Of a DNA stretch of 64,000 bases, positions 58,201 through 64,000 are shown piece by piece (within the stretch, counting starts at the first letter, position 1; each line of letters begins with the position of its first letter). This DNA is from Thelonectria olida (lineage: Eukaryota; Ascomycota; Sordariomycetes; Hypocreales; Nectriaceae), in the NCBI GenBank assembly GCA_020736575.1, contig JAGPYM010000003.1:558001-622000 (forward strand), given 5' to 3'. A program made the position numbers and the translations under genes. The notes beneath the pieces are model-generated. The model was not told where the DNA came from. It saw only the letters and a list, made by a program, of their open reading frames with translations, and searched no databases.

Positions 58201-61200
58201 AATGAGAATGGTGGTCGTCTGAGCCTCGTCATGATCATGCTTGCCGTGACCCTTGAACCAGCCCCAGACCTTCTTGAAGATGGTGATGGTGATGCTCAAG
58301 AGGCCAAAGGTTCGGCAAACGGTTCCGATCTGGCGGATCCAGATGATCAGGGTCTCAATCTCGCACTCGTGGTGCTCATACTCTGTCCAGAGACAGATGA
58401 GAATGCTGGTTGCCTCCTCAATGCGCTCGAGCTCGCGAAGGAACTGGACATAGGCCAACGCGATTTTGATCTTGGCAATGTGCACGTCAATAGTGGCATT
58501 TCCACGGCAGATGATGCAAATGCGGCGCCAGAGAGAAACGTAGAGCCGCTCTGCGAGGTAGTACTTTCCACAGACATGGTACGAATGAGCGAGCTTGAGG
58601 AGCATGAGGATGCACGTGTGATCGGTAATCTCCATTTCCTCACTCGTCTCGAAGATAAGTTCTTCGAGTTCTCCGATGTCGCCACCGTCTTTGCCCTCAA
58701 AGACGATATCGAGGTTTCCGAAGAACTCGCCAATCTTCCGGGCTCGGGGATGGCCCTTGCCAAATCGGAGGATGATGATCTCGTAGAGCTCTTTGTAGAC
58801 GATTGTGACCTGCCACTCCTCGTGGATGTCGATGTAGAACTTGGCCAGAACCTCATACCAGCGGATGACCTCGTCGCTAGAATGGCCATGCTTGTGCTTG
58901 CAGATCTCAATCATGAATCTGATCATCTCCTCGCGGCAGGTGATGATTTCCGTTCTCTTGGTGACGGCGATTGTCTCGGTCCAGGTCAAGAACAGCGTAG
59001 TGCAAGCGGTAACAACGTGGCTAGTCCTGGATAAGACGATCTGACCGAGCTTGACAGCGCGGTAGAAGTAGTTGGCGCCATGAACCAGAGAGCCAGAGAT
59101 GCCGACGTGGACATGGCCGAGGTTGATGAGAGTCTGGAGAACAGTGACGTGTTCCTTGCCGAAGCACGACTCCCGAATCTTGAGAGCAAGCTCGTGGAGC
59201 TCCGTCTGCTCATGGCCGATGTGGTGGTGCCAGCAAGACCGCTCCAGGAGAACGAACATGATGGACTCGGGGAAGATCTCACGGAAGCCTTTGCCAAGCT
59301 GGACATTGCCATTGGAGTCGATGAGGCCGGACGACCGGAAATGAATGATCCAGTTTCTCATGACATAGCCAAGGAAGCGATGGTTGTTGAGAACATAGTC
59401 GACGGTGCCATACTCAAGCTCGTCAGTCGAGATGTCTTGGTCAACGTGGAGGCTGAGTCTCGCATAGAGAAGCATCCGCAGCGTCAGCTGAAGATGGGCA
59501 TCCTGAACTGACAGGAGCGACTTTCCGAGATGAGACTGCATGTATGAGCGGACAACGGCGCTACGGAAGTGCAGGCGACCACCTCGGATCACGACCAGAT
59601 GGCCGCAGTGCTCCGAGATGAACTGCGAGATGTTGAACGCAGTCGCCGCGAGAGCGTGCCTGTGCAGATCGGTGGAGAGCAGCTCCGCGATTTCGTGCAC
59701 GGCAAACGGCTCCGAGGTGACGAGCATAAACGACAAAAGGTGCTGAAGCATCTCGTTCTTCTTCAGACTGAGCTTTTCCACAACGAGGCCGAGGAGCTTG
59801 GGGACCTCGGTGGGGATGGACTGCAACGACTTGACGAAGCCATCGCGAGAAGACTCTTGGACGAGGAGGCGGCTGACGTAGAACGACCAGAGGAAGCTTC
59901 CCTGCGACCTGGAAGCGAGGTTCTCGATGATCTCCTCCTGGGTGTTGATGTTGAACTCGCCCCAGTGCGCACCCTTGGACAAAGTCTGTCGGAAATGCGT
60001 CTTGATGTCCTCGTGCACGTGCTTGGGGGTGATGACGAGCTGCTTGCACTTGTCACTGAGGTGGGACGCAGGGCGGGAGAAGTTGATGACACGCGTGTGC
60101 TGCAGCTTGGCGACGCTTGCTCGGAGCTCTTTGTGGAAGTTGACGGCGCTGTTGGCAGAGCCGCAAGTGTCGTCGCAACCGTCGGTCAGGATGACGAATG
60201 CGGTTTTCTGCTCAGCAGCCTTGAGGGTGTTGTGAAGGATCTTCCAGAGAGCGGTCTGAAGTTGCTTGGCGTCGTGATTCTTGGCATCCTCATCGAAGGC
60301 CCGAGTCAACTCGCCATACAAGGTGACGTCGCCGACATTGCGCTCGAGGAGCTGGAAGAGGAAGTTCTTCACACAGGCAGTGGCGGTGGCCTCGTTGGCC
60401 GAGTCGTAAGCTAAGATGTGTAAGCAAGCGCACGAGCTGTGTCAAGAGGGCAATTCGGGAACACCCACGGAACTTGTACGATAACACGGCATAGGACCTG
60501 TTGTCGAGCGGACGAGCGAGCCTCTCCTCGACCCATTCCGCAAGAACAGTCTTGCCAAGCCCAGCAGGGCCAGAGATGTTAAGGACCTGCTCGCTGCTGT
60601 CGAAGAACTGGACCAAGCTGTCCTTGATCCAATTGCACGTGTCCTCGGAGCGGTCAAGGTGCTCCAACACCTCGTCGTACAAGGTGTTTCGAACACTGGG
60701 CCCAAACGAAGGCTGCAGGCTCTCGCGAAGCCACCTCAGCCTGCCGCTTCGGTTAAGCTTAAACATCCATACGTTGTCGCACAGGGCGTTCTTGGACCGC
60801 CAGACTTGGTCAATCTGCTGTCCAAAGGTGGCGTCAAAGCTGATCTTAGTGCTGGCGCCAGGCTTCAGGCCGGCGATCCGCTGGCGGTAGTGGCTTGCGA
60901 TGGTGCCGACTAGGTCGACCAAGTCGCAGAAGATGTCGACGGTGCTCTCTCTGATGTGACGTGGCATGCGGTCTAGCTCGTGGATCTGGCCGATGTTGGA
61001 CAGCATCATTGCTAGCTCGTACAACGCAGTGAAGGTTGGGACCAGAGCCTTGGCTTGGTGATGGCCAATCTAGAAGGCGTTAGTAGGTGTGGTGTAAGTG
61101 AGAGTGGGATCGCACATACTTCGAGAAGAACTTGGCAGCTAGCCAACGCCGCTGAGGCAGAGTCGAGGCACTCAGCGGCAAAGACGTCGATCTTGGATGC

Positions 61201-61765
61201 AAAGAACCAAATTTGTAGGCCAAAGTACTGAGCGGTGCTGAGAACTCGATCCCAGTCACTGCCTCGACGGGGCATGTGTCTCAGGCGCTCATCTGAGATG
61301 TACTGGAGGTATGAATGCAACTTCATCTTCTTCACAAAGGGCTCGTCGTAATCTTCGAAGCGACAGATGAGGTCTTTGACTTTGCGAGTGACCTTTGTTA
61401 CTCGGATGAACTGTTCACGGTGCACCACCGGCTGAGACACAACTGTGAGGGCATCTTTGTGGGTTTCGGGCGTCTCTGCCGGCTTGGACACACCGTTAGT
61501 GCCCTTGCCGTTGGTGTGGCCATTCTTTACCGGGGGAACCATTTCTGGCTGACCCTTCTGGATGGCAGCCATGTCTTGTTGGGGCGGTGGGTGGTATGGC
61601 TCGTCTGGGACAGCGGGTGAAGGAAGCGGAGAGGAGAACGAGTGGTGACTTCGTTTTCGTCTGACTGTGATGGGAACCAGATTTAGCTTCAGCCATGAAT
61701 TTTGTTATCGACTCAAAGATAGGATTCGACTCACGGTTCTTAAGACTCTTGCGCAGTCCCAGCAT
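55252..61765 (-). CDS. STAND/NLR-like protein with P-loop NTPase and long TPR-like C terminus
   Basis: The model is complement(join(55252..60410,60469..61069,61120..61664,61735..61765)), 2111 aa; introns of 58, 50 and 70 nt keep frame. The first exon (MLGLRKSLKN) joins LRRKRSHHSF. Residues ~45-330 are a helical N-terminal effector-like domain without a named match; a fungal STAND N-terminal domain is possible. A NACHT/NB-ARC-type P loop, ISGPAGLGKTVLAEW, lies at about 357-370, and a Walker-B-like strand FVILTDGCDDT at about 460. The remaining ~1500 residues are TPR-like helical repeats (for example HEKVIEIYIEILAKYRKH, HAEKIYLRIYYACLRS), unusually rich in His, Cys and aromatic residues. They are broken by two Thr/Glu-rich inserts at about 1115-1160 and 1470-1492. 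In fungi such proteins act in heterokaryon incompatibility and innate immune-like signalling; the role here is inferred. Confidence 0.82.
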
Positions 61766-64000
61766 ACTCGCCTTGGGAGGCTTTGTAGATGGAGGGCGGT
61801 TCTTGGACAGGCGGTTCCTTTTATGATCTACTCGGCCATAGACAACTCTGTGACCTGTTGGGAGGGGACATGCAAGCCGCGAAATACAACTCCACATGTT
61901 ACGAAGAAAAAGGAAGTGGAAATTGGGAACGCAAGGGCAGACACCCCGAGATCGATGTCCAGCTGACCTGGATAAGGCGATCGTTCAGTTGTGTCGCTCT
62001 TAGTCCGGAGAAGAAAAGCGAGGCCAAGGCTGTAAATCGACAAGTGCAACACCCCGCGAGGCATTCCAGCCGGCCCAGGTTGTAGTTAGAAGTTCGATAG
62101 CACCGGAAGCTGAGTGAGTGCCAGGGCCGAATCGGGGGGACTTGCAGGCAGCCACAATGTCTCTGAGCACGCCATGATTGGAGGGAGCAGGCCGTGTCTA
62201 ACTGGCAACCCACCGCATGAATGATGGCTTAAGCAGCGAGAAGCGCGATAGTGCTCGTCAATAGACTGATGGTGAGCTGGCGCCACTCAGCAGCCAAAGC
62301 GGGATAGCATCAAAAGCAAAGGCGAGCTGCGCTATCGGACGGCTTATGCGGGAACAGCCTGCGGGCACGCGGGTAGCAGCCGCCCTTCCCGTTTGAGGCC
62401 TGCGGGTGACACTTTCGTGCAGCTTGACAGCGTGTGGCTGGCTGGACTCTGGGGTTTGGCCTGAGAATGTGGGGGGAGCTGGGGGACGCCACCAAGGGAA
62501 GCATTGATCCTGAGGTCGTAGGTAGATGGGGCAAAAGCAATGACAAGGGAGAGAGAGATATTCAGGGGACACAAGGGAGGGAGGCATTATCTTGCCATAC
62601 ATGATACAGCCGTTGTGCAGCATCCTCGCGGAGTTATTCGGGGCTTGAGTGAGCCGGCGCCATTCGTGGCTACGAAGTCCATACCACGGCAATCGACGCC
62701 GCATGGGGACGACAGCGACGTTCAGCTTTGATTCAGCCCATCGGCCGTTAATCACTTCCCCAGTCGAGCCGCGTGTTCCGGTGGAGTTAGCCTTCTTGGT
62801 CGTGATAGTTCGATATCACACTGACTATTGAATCGGATAGCCGTCTGAATTGGGCCAGTCGGGCTTTTTAGACAGGCGTTCCATATGGTCTCGACTTTGG
62901 GGTCTGATGGATCGATTCGCCAGCCTGTCCTTGCGGCAGTGCAATCCCTCCCTCGGTACTGGGTATAAGTTGGGACGCCAAGCCAGCGACAGGGATGACA
63001 ATTCCAGTAAGGCCATTTCTCACTTCTGCGTTCTTATTTCCGATTTCACATCCCGTCTAAGTTAGGCCTTTCCTCCTTGCCTCGTGGCGCTGTTCAAGGC
63101 TTCAGCTCTCGACCAAGATCGACGAACCGAGACATCTTGGCCAAGCTATTGGGAGACTATCGGCCGAGGCAAGGGACACTACTGCACGTACTGTAATTAA
63201 GTAGTTAGTACGTCTAGGTTTGGTTCAGACGAGATCTTCGAAGGGTCTCGATCCTCCAAGCCTTGACTATTCCCAAGTATCGTAGTGCCCGGTCGCAAGG
63301 GAGGGTTCCATGCCGCTCAGCCCCGAGCAGGTTGAAGACGTTGAGCGTGTTGACCATTCACTCTCAAAGTCTTTGAAAATTATCCTGATATTTAGAACTA
63401 GCCTTCTCTCATAAGTAATTAAACCAGCACATTTATTTTATCGAAATTGCACATTGTGGACCCAACTTCTCAATACCGAAGCGAACACATAGAAAATCCA
63501 AACTGTCAGGTTCGGAGACTCTACTTAACGGCACAGACACCAAGAAAGTTGAATATGCCTGCAGATACTTCTGTTCACGATTAAGTTAATAATATCCGCT
63601 AGATGGCGCTGAATATCTTACATCTAGAGCACCCGAGGGACGTTGAATTCACTCGAGAGTTTAGCCTGACTATATGTCTTTTCAGGATTTCATAAAGCAT
63701 CCAGCATTGATCCAGTTGTTCGAAGATTCGACTAAACATGGGCAGAATCACTCGTAGTCTCGGGGATTAAGTGAGTCGCAGTTTTCATGTGGCTGCTTTG
63801 CATCTTCGTGACAACAATGTTGGCATGGACGTGGATAGATGCAAGAGACGGGAAGATGCACGATGAAATATACGAGTCAGACAATGCTTTCAGAAAAGTA
63901 GGAAGTAGAGAGGTTCAAGCCGGTCATCTTTGTAAGCAATAATCGCACGAACTCACCGTATGCCTTAATGCTTGTTCCACTGCCCATAACAAAAGCCTTT
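61766..64000. other. Right end of window, no supported gene
   Basis: This is the promoter of the STAND gene followed by about 2 kb with only short ORFs. It becomes AT-rich around 63370-63640 and shows no domain, RNA or repeat signature that I can support. A gene running off the right edge cannot be excluded. Confidence 0.5.

Noticed and set aside
56623..59034. 803-aa plus-strand ORF
   Set aside because: It is the antisense shadow of the STAND repeat array; its Asp/Leu/Val-rich composition reflects reverse reading.
1..64000. tRNA, rRNA, CRISPR arrays, transposon ends
   Set aside because: No convincing tRNA B-box context, CRISPR-like spaced repeat, terminal inverted repeat or transposase was found by eye. 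A tRNAscan or repeat search could overturn this.

Overview
This window is nuclear DNA of a filamentous ascomycete, probably a sordariomycete and perhaps of the order Hypocreales; the species cannot be named from the sequence. The reasons are the many 47-80 nt introns with GT..AG ends and CTAAC/CTGAC-like branch sites, spliced genes on both strands, and fungus-specific families such as an ApsB/Mto1 microtubule organiser, a Ppo oxylipin synthase, a Zn2Cys6-type regulator and a STAND receptor. I saw no bacterial-style operons, CRISPR, rRNA or tRNA.

Layout. 0-13 kb: an ankyrin protein resembling the TORC2 subunit Avo2 (-), a DUF885 putative metallopeptidase (+), a nuclear coiled-coil protein (-), a fungal transcription factor (+), an EH-domain protein with a Cys-rich tail (+) and a small protein (-). 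13-24 kb: a DUF1993 protein (-), a DUF1479 oxygenase with a mitochondrial-like N terminus (-), a 1518-aa ApsB/Mto1 homologue (-) and arginase (+). 25-28 kb: a 77-aa protein and a four-helix membrane protein (both -). 27.7-33.5 kb holds no gene I can support. 33.5-45 kb is a compact housekeeping block: GT90 glycosyltransferase (+), Mtf1-like mitochondrial transcription factor (-), VPS4 (-), prefoldin subunit 6 (+), an unrecognised protein (-) and an AMSH/Sst2 deubiquitinase (+). 45-48.6 kb is gene-poor. 48.6-64 kb looks accessory: a Ppo-type fatty-acid dioxygenase whose P450-like half lacks the haem cysteine (+), a decayed adenylosuccinate synthetase gene that still shows its exon-intron layout (+), a 2111-aa STAND/NLR-like protein (-), and a gene-free right end.

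How genes work together. VPS4 and AMSH/Sst2 both act in ESCRT and endosomal sorting, and they lie about 3 kb apart. Arginase has a dense upstream cluster of GATA sites, which fits nitrogen control. Most other neighbours look functionally unrelated. The right-hand third (oxylipin enzyme, pseudogene, NLR-like receptor) is the most interesting part. Exon joins were worked out by hand from splice signals and frame continuity; none is confirmed by transcripts.
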